NCBI GenBank assembly: GCA_023078685.1
Contig: JALGAS010000003.1
Location: forward strand, 5,208,001 to 5,272,000
Length of the DNA: 64,000 nt
Direction of reading: 5' to 3'
DNA from: Neopestalotiopsis rosae
Lineage: Eukaryota; Ascomycota; Sordariomycetes; Amphisphaeriales; Sporocadaceae
Translations under genes and position numbers: made by a program
In this document: piece by piece, positions 11,144 through 22,723 of the stretch
How the letters are laid out: each line of letters opens with the position of its first letter
How positions within the stretch are numbered: position 1 is the first letter of the stretch
Notes under the pieces: generated by a model
What the model saw: the letters and a program-made list of their open reading frames with translations, nothing else
Database searches by the model: none
Told to the model about the DNA's origin: nothing

Positions 11144-14100
11144 CACGAGGACACAATGTGAAATTGGCAACTAAACGAATGCGGCGAGCCTCGTGGTAGA
11201 GAGGAGGGTTTGGGGAGAAGAGTTGGTGCTATGGGGTGCAATCTTGTTGAGGTAAGAGATAAAACACCAAACACTCACATTGTCTTTCAGAGTCGGGCAT
11301 CTTCGCGAGTCTTTATATGTTCACGTGGACACTGTCTCTGTTTTCAGATCAGGCACACCCATCCGGCTGGCCATGAGCTTCGACTAGGAAGCTGGACAAC
11401 GACTGGAATGTCGTGCTCGTGCTCACACTGGGTCCATGGCAGCATCACCTCGCCTCCATGGCCGTGTTTCCCCAACTACAGATCCAAAGGTCCAACTTCT
11501 GTGAAACACTCGACATGGGGATAGACGCCACTAGGCGAAGCATCTCGACACATCTGCAGAAGAGGAGCCATCACGGGCATCGCGATCAGACTTATCACAC
11601 TTGCCCTTCCTGGCGGATGTTACCTGAGGGGTGCGCCGGTCATCTTGGTCAGCCATTAAGAATCCATATTCCAGCCGCATCAAGAAAGACGGATCTATGT
11701 CCGTGGCCACACCGGGTAGATCCTCACGATGGGGCCAAGGATGGGAAGCAATTGCAAAAGAAACAGCCGCCACCCCGTCTGGACGAGGGATGCTGCGCTT
11801 GGCAACATGCACGAATCTCTCAATGGAGAGACGATCTCTGAAGAAAGATGTCGACTTGAGCATCTGGGAAGGTGATATTGGAGGACATCTGCAACGGCAT
11901 GGCAAGCATGACGATGCTTCCCATGTTGCCGCGACGCTTGGAAACGTACATCCTGGAACGATGTACGGATAGCCGGCGACACGGTTCTCTCTCACCGGCG
12001 GGCCTGGGGGGAGGCTATATTTCCGGATTCGACATTGTAATGAGAGGAAATCACATGTACCTATTCCGGGCGGTTGCCAGCTATTCCTGGGAGGAAGGAA
12101 CCATGCTTCGGGAATGGGAGCTCCACGACGGAGAGGGTATTAGATATTTTTCCGCTGGAGAATATCGTCTGAAGTCTGGACAGAATCAAGGATCCGCTAC
12201 CGGGCGGGCATGTAGTAGGATGATGCTAAGCCAGGCCGGTGTCTAGATGCCGAGGATTATGGAGACCTTAGTGTCTAGGATACGATGTTACTCCGGCGCC
12301 TGAGCCGCCAAATGTGGTCAACGGCGTTTTGGGCGAAGCAATACATATGGTGGACTCGTAAGATACGATCGATGCAAGGTAGCAGTGGTTATGGATCCCT
12401 GGATTAGAGATGAGTAGCAACGTGTACTTACTGTCTGGTAGTGGATCAGGACGGATGAATAGGTAGTCCTCCCTCTGAGCCCATGCCATGGGTACGGTAT
12501 ACTTGGTGGGGAGAGGCTGGGGTTGTGTTCGCACCGGATATGAATCCATGATTGGGTCTGTCCTGGGCAGGCGCTCAGGTTTGGAAGTGGTCTCAACCAT
12601 ATGACCATAGGACAGGCTTCACGCGAGAGACGGCTTTTGACAGACCTATGGCGCACACGTCAGTGGTATTTCCAGGTACCAGCAGAAAGAACCAAGTGAC
12701 AGGCCCGTGGGGGCGGGAGTGTCTCGCTCCCGAAGCAAGAGAGACAGACAACCCAAAAAAAAGCCGGCATAGCACATAGAAGGATTGGGAGAGAAAAGTC
12801 TATTTCCCCTCTTCTGCTTCTCCCGTCCAGTCGATCGATGCTGTGTAACGTAGGTCATCAGCTAGAGCTACTAAAACATTACGTACGGTTCAGTGGCACT
12901 GTAGAAACCCGAAAAATAGAAAGACAGTTCACGTAAGCGATTGTTCAGCAAGTCGGTTCCTTGGTGCTGTGCCTGGCGGCTCCTCCGTTGCAACGAGGAC
13001 AAGCAAGAGGTAACTTGAACCCCCCCTGGACAGATGCCCTGCTGTCGGTTATTGGGGATTGCGAAACGACAGGGAGCGCAAGAGTCATGTCAGTCAGGTA
13101 TGCAATTCGGCCGGGCGTGGAGAGAGATTGTATCTCGCAAGGTCTTTGCTTTTGTGCAGGTCGATGGTGGACGGACGGGGGTGTTGTTCGAGGGTACGGT
13201 AGGTTTGTTAACAAGAAAGTGACAGAATTGCCAAAAGGTTAGGTATGTTGATTGCAGGCAGGCACGTCAGGCCGAATGGGGGAAGAGACTTGCAAGAAAT
13301 GTATCGGCCGAGCCGCCATAGCGTGCACTTACAGCAGGCATGGCAGGCGCATGGGTAGGCCAAGGTTAGCGAGGGTAGCAGCTAAGCATGCTAAGCTAAA
13401 AGCCCAAGGAACGAACGCGCTGCTGTGCTGCCCAGCACAGGCTGTTCAGTGGGCTCCAACACGTTGCAGCGGCCCTGAAGCCGAATTGTTGCTTGCACCC
13501 TGTCTAAGTGCGGCAGAGCTGCATCTCATCTGCAGATCTAAGCCACTTTTGCCATCAATCACACCCAAGACACCCTCAATCCGGCTGGCATCCCCGAAGG
13601 AGCCTAGCAAGCCAAACAAGCCTAGCAAAGAGGCCTAGGAACATTAAGGAAAGCCCTGCAGGACCTGCAGGATTTTAGAGTTTCTCATAAAGAAGAGGCC
13701 CTTGCTTATAATGGATAATGGACCCATTGATTGTTGGGTGTTGCGATGGTGTTGCTGCTGTTGCCTCGCTGGTAGGTAAAACTCCAGGTTCGTCGTCGTC
13801 ACAGTCCTGCAGGTAGCCGCGAGTAAATACCAGGGCCAGAAATACACACATGCAGACCGATAAATACTCATTACGTACATGTAAACACACAAGATCATGA
13901 TAATCACCGGAAGAGAGATGAAGGTAGACTGACTGAGTCTCTGCATGTTTTAAACAACCCCATGTCTTCTTCTTTTGTGGTTCTGCCGTCCGTCCTAGTC
14001 CCAGTCCTGCATCATTCTGCCGCCGCCGCTGGCTTGCTTCCCCCATGAGACCCTGCAGACGGACATGCGACCCTGTCAGCCATGCAGCAAGCCATGCGAG

Positions 14101-14889
14101 CCATGCAAGCCTGTGAAGACAAGACGGCAGGCACGGCGGGAAGGAAGAGGAGGAGGACGAGGATGAGTGCGGGAAAGATTGAAGGATGATGATGATGACA
14201 ACAAACCCTCCTCCATCAGTTGTCTTCAGTGGAATGTCGCGATATTGCGAACCTCGAGGCCAAGAATTGTCTGTCTCAGGGCCTTCCCCATTAGTGCAAC
14301 TTATGCAACTATTCTTGTAGCATCTTGTGGCAGCTTAAACCACCATGCAGGGCTGATCGATTCTAAGAACAGCAACAATTCCTGTCTCACCTACATATGC
14401 TGACTATTTCAAATTTTTCGCTTACTTCTTACTCCTCCTCCTCCTCCTTCGCCTCCATTCAAAGTCGAGTAGCAATCTTCTATACTACATGCATACCTAC
14501 ATTCAGGTCTAGAATCAAATGCTATTCCTGTTGAACTGAAAGACGGCCACTCCCGACATAGCCGACTTTTCAATCTTGCATCATCCTTCCTCGATCCTCT
14601 CAGCCTGCGACCTTCCCATTTCCATAGTTTTGCATGAGCTGAATGTTGCACCTGCACAAGCACATCATCCGGTAGTGGCGGCAGTATATCAAAATCGTGC
14701 TCTTGACACCAAGATACTTGTCACATCTTTTCTTCTTCCCTCATCTGTAGATCAATTGACGCAGTTTCATTGCGCAACATTGCCTACTTACACACTCAAA
14801 CATCAAGAGACGAACAACACAACATCACTTGTCCAATCTCTTACACGATTTAAACCATACACAAAGTGGAGCAAGACCAAAACGCAACC
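11144..14889. other. Intergenic (about 3.7 kb) between divergent genes
   Basis: The adenylation-reductase gene leaves to the left and the hydratase gene to the right, so this is a shared upstream region. The open frames inside (largest about 150 codons) overlap one another on both strands and contain no motif I know. A CTC trinucleotide run lies at about 14431-14450. No tRNA or transposon was seen. Confidence 0.45.
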
Positions 14890-16149
14890 ATGGCATCATC
14901 AACTTTGACAGGTCTCATCGCCACTAGCACGCCAGTCGAGCACGTCAAGGTCATTGCCTTCAACCGACCAGAAAAGAGAAACGCCCTTTCCCAGGCCCTC
15001 ATCGACGAGTTGCTGCAGGAGCTCTCGGCTGCATCCAAGGACGACAACATCCACGCCATTGTGATCACCGGAAACCAATCCTTCTTCTCAGGTGAGTCGG
15101 TCTGTGCATGTCATTCCTCGTTGATCTTGTTGTCAACCTGGTCTTCTTCTCCAATTTTTTCCAAGAGCAAACTGAAACTGAACCACAAATCTTTCAAAGC
15201 TGGCGCCGATATCAAGGAAATTCAAGCTATTGATACAGAAGCGGCACAGAAGCGTAGATACCTTGAAGATCTCTGCAATGGCCTGCAGGCAGTACGAAAA
15301 CCATTAATCGCCGCGGTGGAAGGCATGGCGGTAAACATCACCCTCTCAATTTCTCGTGTTTCTCCCCATATTTCTTCCTGATATTCATGATTTCGAGATG
15401 GTGTTCTTTTACAACCGGCTAATGACTTCGGTTCCTCTATCCCCAGCTTGGCGGTGGGTTTGAGGTTGCACTCGCGGTAAGCTAGACCAACATAACCCTT
15501 GCGTCATTCTAGGCTTTTTCCTATTTGAGGCATTCACTTATCCCGTCGCCTCACTTCACGAAGTGCTGAGACTGGATGCCTCTGCACTTCAGTGTAACAT
15601 TGACGGCTTTAGTTGGGAACATCAAGCTTTTAGCCATGCACTAACTTTTATGATCCGCCTCCAGTGCGATATCATCACAGCATCCACAGAGGCCTACTTT
15701 GGTCTGCCCGAGGTCAAGATTGGACTGATACCCGGCGCTGGCGGTACCCAAAGACTAACCAACATTGTCGGCAAATACAAAGCCATGCACATGATCCTCC
15801 TAGGAGCTAACATCACCAGCGACGAAGCCAAGGCTCACGGTTTGGTGGCCGAGATTTATCCTGCCGGTTCCGTCTTGGACAATACGCTCAAGCTTGCCGG
15901 ACAGCTGGCACAACTCAGTCCTGGAGCACTCTCGCTCGCAAAGGAGGCGATTCGTCGAAGTATGTTTTCAATCCATGTGCGCACTAGTTTTCCAAATCAC
16001 ATTACTAAGCTTTTTCTATTCGTGCAGGCGATGACAAAGGTCGGGATGATGAATTTGAGCGGAGCCTATACTACTCTGCTTTTAGCTCTTCGCACAAGAT
16101 TGAGGGTATCGCAGCGTTCCTGGAAAAGCGACAGCCAAAATGGGCATGA
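14890..16149 (+). CDS. Enoyl-CoA hydratase (crotonase family)
   Basis: Short-chain enoyl-CoA hydratase, which adds water to trans-2-enoyl-CoA in beta-oxidation. Five exons join in frame with consensus junctions: 14890-15091, 15200-15330, 15447-15476, 15665-15959 and 16028-16149, giving 259 aa. The start ATG sits in an ACCATGG context. Crotonase landmarks are intact: AGADIKE (CoA and substrate loop), GMA then LGGGFEVALA spanning exons 2-3 with the oxyanion-hole glycine and first catalytic Glu, and FGLPEVKIGLIPGAGGTQRL with the second catalytic Glu. The C-terminus ends KRQPKWA, so there is no peroxisomal SKL signal. No obvious mitochondrial presequence is visible in the first residues, so location is open; related fungal proteins are usually mitochondrial. 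Exon 3 is only 30 nt. Confidence 0.95.
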
Positions 16150-16747
16150 GAAATCTCACTTGTTCAGTAAAAGTACCTGCTTTGAAATCCATATTGCGCT
16201 ACATCTGTATGAGATAATACGAAAGTCCATTCAATTGCAACATGTGAGGTCACTGCATGCGCGAATATGATCTTGCCCATTTCGTGGTCACGCCAAGGCA
16301 ATATGGAATGTGTATGCCCTCAAACTGAACACGAAGTGTCTGTAATTTGATATATTTCGACTGTGGCAATGTCACTGTGCCAACAAACTGATAACGAGTT
16401 GGTGGCTCTGATTCTACGCATCGCACTCCGTCGAGCATCGTCCGAACTCGAGGACTGACAAGAGATAAACAACGTTGCCACAAATATCACCGTGATGAGA
16501 AGAAAAGGAATTCCCAATATCAGACATTGCTCCTCGATGTCGTCTTTCTGTTTTCCGACGAACATGATATAAGGCGTTGTACAACACAAAGGGCTGCAGT
16601 CTGATTAAACTCAATCGTTCGCTTAGTAGCAGTCTAGTTGATTGGAACCCCGGCCATGCAGCCGTGACGTATGTTGTATCACCTCTTCCGAACTCCGGGA
16701 GGTGTCAATAGTTTTTGATTCTATGGTGTGCTTGCTGTTGTGCATTT

Positions 16748-16770
16748 CCCCCCCCCCCCCCCCCCCCCCC
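16748..16770. repeat. Poly-C tract, 23 C
   Basis: An uninterrupted run of 23 cytosines, followed by TCCCCTCC. On the other strand it is a G tract able in principle to form a G-quadruplex. Homopolymers of this length are also frequent length-error sites in assemblies. Confidence 0.95.
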
Positions 16771-17010
16771 TCCCCTCCATTAATGCTGCCGGTATATAGG
16801 CGAACAAAAAAACCAACATAGATTGTGGGGGTTGCTTGTCCCTGTGTGGTCTGCATCTGCGACAGTCAGACCTTCTTTTTACAATTCTCCAGGTTTCTCT
16901 GCATATTGCATGTGTCCAATTGCTTCTGAAACCCAGTAATCATCTTATACACTATATATCATGCAGGTAACATCAAGTAGGGCACAGAAACCGAGGGGAG
17001 AGAGGGAAGG

Positions 17011-17027
17011 AAAAAAAAAAAAAAAAA
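17011..17027. repeat. Poly-A tract, 17 A
   Basis: Seventeen consecutive A after a purine-rich GGGAGAGAGGGAAGG segment. No retroelement body or target-site duplication is visible beside it, so I treat it as a simple repeat. Confidence 0.9.
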
Positions 17028-20000
17028 GTGGACGTCATCTTAATTAGGCAGGCCTATACAAAGGCTTGGCTACCGGCCCTATACCACTAATCCAGACACA
17101 CACTCAAATCCAAGGCCAATTTGGCACAGGCTTCGCATAGCAAAGCGTGTGTCGTCGGTTACCGGTTCCCTCAATTGTTTAATGATCGGCGACGCGCGCG
17201 GGGGTCCAAGTGCCGAAGCCAGCAGGACCAGCAGGCCTAGTTTTGCTCGATTCCAGTAAGTAAAACCCGGGGATGGCTCCAAACCAAAAGTGATCCTCGG
17301 GTCTGCGTCTTGGTTTCAATAAGCTTAATTCTGCCTCCCCCAGCTTCCCTTCCCTTTCACACCCTCCCAAGCACAACAACACGCAAACCCCAATCAAACC
17401 GATCCATACCGGTCCGGCTCCTTGTGTAGTGTTTCGGGATGTTTACGCCGTTGCTTGCACACAATGTCGTAGCCCGTGTCGGATGCGTGTGCCAATGCTT
17501 TCATCAAAAGTTTTTCACACATACCCAGTTGCATCACGCAATATATTATTGACGACATGCCATTTTGGCAAACATGTTGCTGTGAAACTCTACAAAACTT
17601 ATTCCAAATTCTTCTTGTCCTGCTACATCACAATCAGCGCGCGGCGTTCGTGCGTTCGTAAATTGCGCATCAATCGCGGGAAATGCGGTAAAAGCCCGGA
17701 GGTGAAATGGCGAATCAGGGCCAATTGGCATATCAGGAGATTTTTTATTTCAAATATGAAGAGCTTGATTCGATATACTGCTGTTGCAATTATGATGTCG
17801 CTATTACGATGATAATTCGATAACGAGTGCGTGATTGTGGAATTGATGGCCGAACACAATTCAAGCGCATGCCTCTTTTGCCTTCACCTTCTTGTACTGT
17901 TCGCCTTTGTGATTGACTACTTGCCTGGCGATCGAACTCAATTCCACTCTTTTCTTTTTACCCAATTCATTTGCATGTTTTCTCCATGGCCGATCACGAA
18001 TGAGAGTCAACAGAGAAATAGCAATCCTTTTCGCAGGTTTCTTGTATTTCTGCAATATCGCTAGCAAAGTCAAGCCGGGTTAGCTACATGGACAAATTCA
18101 CTGGCGCGCGGCTGCGCTTCGACTGACCACCCCCCAGTCCTGATCCTTTTGCATTTTGTCAGGGGCTTACCGCGCAGAGCCGTAGAAGCACTACTCGGCA
18201 TTGGCCCGTCATCATTTTTTTCGCTTCAGAAGGGAACGCCACACAGATATCGTAGGGCCCGCCAATCCTGTCACTCCGGGCTGGACCCCCCACAATGTTA
18301 TTGCCTTATTCCCGGGGTGGACTGTGTTTTGCTCCGGGGCAGTAATAGTGCGCAACCCGATCATGAAGTGTCTTCTGTGTAACTCCATCATTCGGCCAAG
18401 ATCAACAACATCCAAATATCATGGCCAAAAAGGTCTCGTGTAATTATTCTCCAGAATGTCCAGGTTGTGCGAAAAGGTGTTCGTAAATCAGAGAGAGACC
18501 TTGTAAGCTCGATCAAGGATCAACACTTCTGGGACAGCGAGGACTAAACTTTTCCAGTCTCTCTATCTGCCTTTCTCCTCTTTTCTTCCAAAGCTCGTGT
18601 CAAGTGGTTGCGAGTCTAGTCCCATCCACTGGAATAAGGGATATTCCCGACGCACAATCTTTTCATCGCGAAAGCGACTCCAGAATGCCCTCGACGAGTT
18701 CATTTCTCCCCTTTGCCAGCGTGAAGCTTGAGAGATGGAGAGAGAATTCTCTCAAAGAAAGAATAATCCTTGCTTTCCTCCACTACAGCGAGTTGCCCAC
18801 CCCTCACTGTCTAAATAATCTGGCGACCAGTCCTCTCCGGGGGTACCCGGGCGGGCTTTCGCACCTGGATAACCGCCGCCTACAGTGCCGTAGCTGCTGA
18901 TAAGGCTGCTTGAGACTACGTCAGGAAGCATACAAACGAGCCTTGTTTCCTCGGGTATATTAGCCGATTCTCTGGAGACCCAATCGGCAACTACAAGGCG
19001 CCTGGCGTTGGGCCGTTTCCAAGTAAAGCAAAATTGGCTCATTGACAGTATTCCGTTCGTGGTTGTCTGCAGAAGATGGGTTGATTCGCAGCAAGGACGA
19101 ATTTCCTTTCTTTGATTCATGTTCCACCAGCCCATCATGCCCACGACAAAACAATTGCGCTCTTGCGATTTTGAAATTACTCCAATTCATGATTCTGCTC
19201 ATATTAGCTTTTCGACCTTTTGCGGGTAAGGTTGGAGGACATGGACGCCGCGTCGCGCGGTGGACCAGACGAGTGTACAACTCGCGTCGTTCTAGAGTGC
19301 ATGTTCCCGGCTTCTATCCCCCGTGGTGTTGGGAGGGGTGCCATTATTGGGTATTGCGATGGATTCCATGTATTTAAACGTGCTTCGAAAGGTGAAAATG
19401 CACATATACTGAGCTGTCTCCATATTCTACGAAGCCTCTTGAACTATAACGATCGTGTTTCTGTGAAAAGAACGGAAGAGGGAAGTGGCAGAATCCAGAT
19501 TTTCTTGACGTATTACGAGCAAAACATCAAGTCATTCTCGATGGCTGATGAGGTCCAGGGCGTACAGGCTCTGGTACAGTGAAAGAGCTGCGCGTAGCTG
19601 ATAGTCATGGTGCTGTTGGCCCCGTCATTTAGCCATTCGTTAGTGCATAATAAGCCATGGCTGCTGGTTTTCGAGACTAGAGAGCAACGGTTTTTAATTT
19701 TCTTCTCCTTTCTCCTTTTTACGTCTGCAAGAACCGCTCTATTTCTTGGGAATGCTTCTTGCTGCAGTGTACCTTGCGGGGAGAAATTCTCCCAAGATTT
19801 AGAACCCCAAGCCCGTCTGGACTGCTGGCCGCACTCTACCAACAAGTTTCTCCTGTTTGATTTCTACCACCAAAGTTCACAACATGATCCCCCCCCCCCG
19901 TCTTCCAACTATGCGTACCTCACCACAAACGACTTTTTGATCATAAGGATATCGGTTGCTTGTCTATGAAGACAATGATAACATATGATTGATCCGAACT

Positions 20001-20452
20001 GCCCGGTGCCTTCGCCAAATACTTAATCCTCCTAATTTCGGGTCAAATGGCCCGTCTTTCAGTTTTGTATCATCTCTTCGGTTCCCATCGCCTCTTTCTC
20101 GTAATTCGTTACTCATCACAAGAGGCTGTGCTTGAAAGAACTTTTCGACGAAATTTTGTGCTAGTCTGTCTTTCATCCCATTTGTAGATATTGCGTCGCT
20201 GCTGAGTTTCTGAAGAATAAGTGCAAATCTGTGGGTATCTCAAAGAAACAAATACAAATCTTCGTGAACTCGCAAAACCTCCTAAACGCCAATACCAAAG
20301 TCGATCCATGGAACGAATGCGCGCAACGGCATAACATGGACCACTCAGAAACAAACGAACAAAGAAAGAAGACAAAACCGGAATCCAATCCAGGCCACAG
20401 CCACGGTTTTAGCTGATCGACCATCCTAGCGGTACTGTCCTTTGTTGCCAAA

Positions 20453-21341
20453 TTACCCCATGTGAGCAAAGGTATTCGGGGCCAGCGCCTGTATTCGCGA
20501 TGCGGCAGTTTGGATGTAGTTTTGTATAGGCGGAAAGTTGCAATTTCCGTGCTGCAGGATGATGGTCTTGAGTGTAAGGACCTCTTCCCCCAACTCCTTT
20601 TTCGTGCTCTCAAGCATTTTCCTTTGTAGCTCCAAGACTTCCTTTCTCTCCAGCAATGTCTTCTCTTCTTCCTTCTTCTTCTTACGGCATTTACTGGCGG
20701 CCACACGGTTCTTTTCCCTGTTGGTTTGACTCTGATCCTGGTGCTGATCCCGCTTTGGCTCGTAATCCTCCTCTTGATTCTCCTGTTTCTGGTGCTGGCT
20801 TGGCAAGCTCCCGGTTGCGGGAATTGCGTCGGCTGGTGTTGAAGTATCGCTGTTCGCTCCATGAGCTTGACTCGTGCTTGGAGTAGCTGATTCTGAGTCC
20901 GTTGGAGTCTCCAGAGCACCGGTACGCCTTCGGCTCTGCTTTGATTCCTTATCTGGGTCTGCTAGTGAAGACGATTTACGCTTAAGCGAACACTTCTTGT
21001 CAGTCAATACGATTGACCCAAGCCTAATGACGGGAAAGGTGAGAGAAAGTTAGAAGTCAAAGAAAAGTAAGTAGCTAGGTGTGCTACGCTTCACGTACAG
21101 GTGTGTCCAACTGAGATTCATCCTTGGCACTAGTAGGTGGAGTCAAGTCGCTAAACATGGGCATTCCAGTGTCCATGGGTGTCATGTATGGGCCGGAAAA
21201 CGGCACATTTGGGTGAAAAAAGTCTATCCCATACAGATTAGACCAGCTTTCTGCTGACGGTGGTGTTGACATCGAATGACCAAAATCAACGGGATCACCA
21301 GACTCTAAGACGGGTGGTCCATTTGCTGAATTATGATCCAT
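20453..21341 (-). CDS. bZIP transcription factor, ATF/CREB type (copy 1)
   Basis: DNA-binding transcription factor acting in the nucleus as a dimer. The C-terminal exon carries a classic basic region (NREKNRVAASKCRKKKK), a leucine zipper with heptad Leu positions, and a conserved tail (HGNCNFPPIQNYI). The upstream exon (ATG at 21341 to 21099) encodes a Pro/Ser/acidic N-terminus that could activate transcription. The exon 1 donor GTACGT at 21098 is strong and in phase 0. The obvious acceptor, CATTAG ending at 21021, would shift the frame and hit a stop after seven codons. An AAG acceptor ending at 20996 restores frame and gives about 261 aa. The C-terminal exon is certain; the junction is not. 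It shares its basic region, zipper spacing and tail with the bZIP gene at 25607-26428. Confidence 0.85.
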
Positions 21342-22557
21342 GGTAAAGATATCCAAGGGCGCACTTTTTGTATGAAATACCTGAGTCTGGGATGGATGAT
21401 GGGTAGGTTATGGTGGTTGGAAGCGGGGGGTCCGATAACCTAGACAGCACAAAGCATTGGCTCCCAGAAGAGGACGATACAGTGTCTAATGGGTAATTCT
21501 GTACAGATATTGGTGATTGGCGGAGTGCTGGTCCGTGAATGTCGCGAGGCTAGTCGCAAACGAGGTTTAGGTTTGGAGTTGAGCGCGAAGGGAGTCCGAA
21601 GAAGAATATGACGTGGAGCGGACAAAGTTGTTCAGATGATGACGACCGAGGAATCAAAACACTTCAAGAAGAAGGCATGAATTGATTGATGTGCTTGCCC
21701 TGCTAGAAGTCGCGACCAAGCTAGCTCGAAGCTGTTTTTTGGAGTGTCGATCGTGCAAGTAATCAAGGTAAATTTGCATACGCCGAGCAGCAAATGGTGG
21801 GGTTTGGGTGCGGAGAGACAGCACTTGAGCAGCACCTCGCCTGCTACCGATGGAGTAGTAGTACTTTGTAGATTGGTGGGTTGCCTCTATGTCTGTGCTG
21901 CCTGCGTCGGTCAAAGAGCTCTCTTACTCTTAGAGAATACCGAAAATGTCACGGATGGCAGCACTACCCGGGCCAGGTCGGGGTATTGCACTCGGCGCAA
22001 GTAAGTGGCTGGTGGGTGCAATATGCTGTAGGCGTTTGACAAAGTGAAGGCTAGGTACACATGTAACTATGTCTGAGAAGGAAACAGAAGTGCGGCGTAA
22101 GTTGATGGGAAGAGCTTGGGGACTCTCAGTTGAGCCACAAGAGACGACCTTCTAGTTTGATTCATTCATCCTTTCAACCTTTTTAGTGTAAGAACGGTGG
22201 GGGAAATTTTGTTCTTTTTACTTCTTGATAGGTTCCAAGATGGCAAGGTTCAGTTTTGTAGGCATGTAGGTGCCTAGATAGGTAGGTATGCAAACTTGTT
22301 TTCATGATGGAAATAGCGGAACCGAAGGGGGGCAAAAGGCTGCGCTCGGTCAAACAGCTCCGGTCGGGAACAAGATCAATCCATACTTTCCTCCATCAAA
22401 TGCTTGGAAGAGTCCAGCAGCCAATAGTACCCAGTAATCAAGATCTACATACACAGTAGCATATGTAGCATTGGCCTATGGATTTGCACCCTGACATGGA
22501 CTGTTTACCAAATCGCGTCAGGATTGGGCGCGGTCAGGTCGGGTCATTTCAGGGTCC

Positions 22558-22574
22558 TTTTTTTTTTTTTTTTT
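22558..22574. repeat. Poly-T tract, 17 T
   Basis: Seventeen consecutive T in the long upstream region of the first bZIP gene. Simple repeat; no element body is attached. Confidence 0.9.
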
Positions 22575-22704
22575 CTTGATTGTAGACCCTAGATAGGGCT
22601 TATTGGTTACTTTGTAGAGTTGAGCCTATTTCAAGGAACCGGCTGGTCCATTGTCCGTCTGTCCGGGATTGTCCTGCCCTGAACCCCACATTGAGCGCGT
22701 GTAT

Positions 22705-22723
22705 GCTGCCGGCTGCCGGCAGC
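22705..22723. repeat. Perfect short hairpin
   Basis: An 8-bp GC-rich arm (GCTGCCGG), a 3-nt loop and the exact complement (CCGGCAGC). On the + strand a TTTT follows at once. No gene ends here on that strand, so a terminator role is not supported. Confidence 0.6.

Larger units (their letters stand above)
16150..20452. other. Gene-free stretch of about 4.3 kb
   Basis: Lies between the 3' ends of the hydratase (+) and the first bZIP gene (-). No open frame here shows a recognisable domain or a plausible exon series. It contains a 23-C tract, a 17-A tract and a C run at about 19889-19898. Confidence 0.45.

Noticed and set aside
11141..11170. Extension of the adenylation-reductase protein to 11170
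   Set aside because: The extra codons begin with TTG, not ATG; the first ATG is at 11143 with a good context.
22705..22723. GC hairpin followed by TTTT read as a terminator
   Set aside because: No gene ends there on that strand, and intrinsic terminators of this kind are not used by fungal RNA polymerase II.
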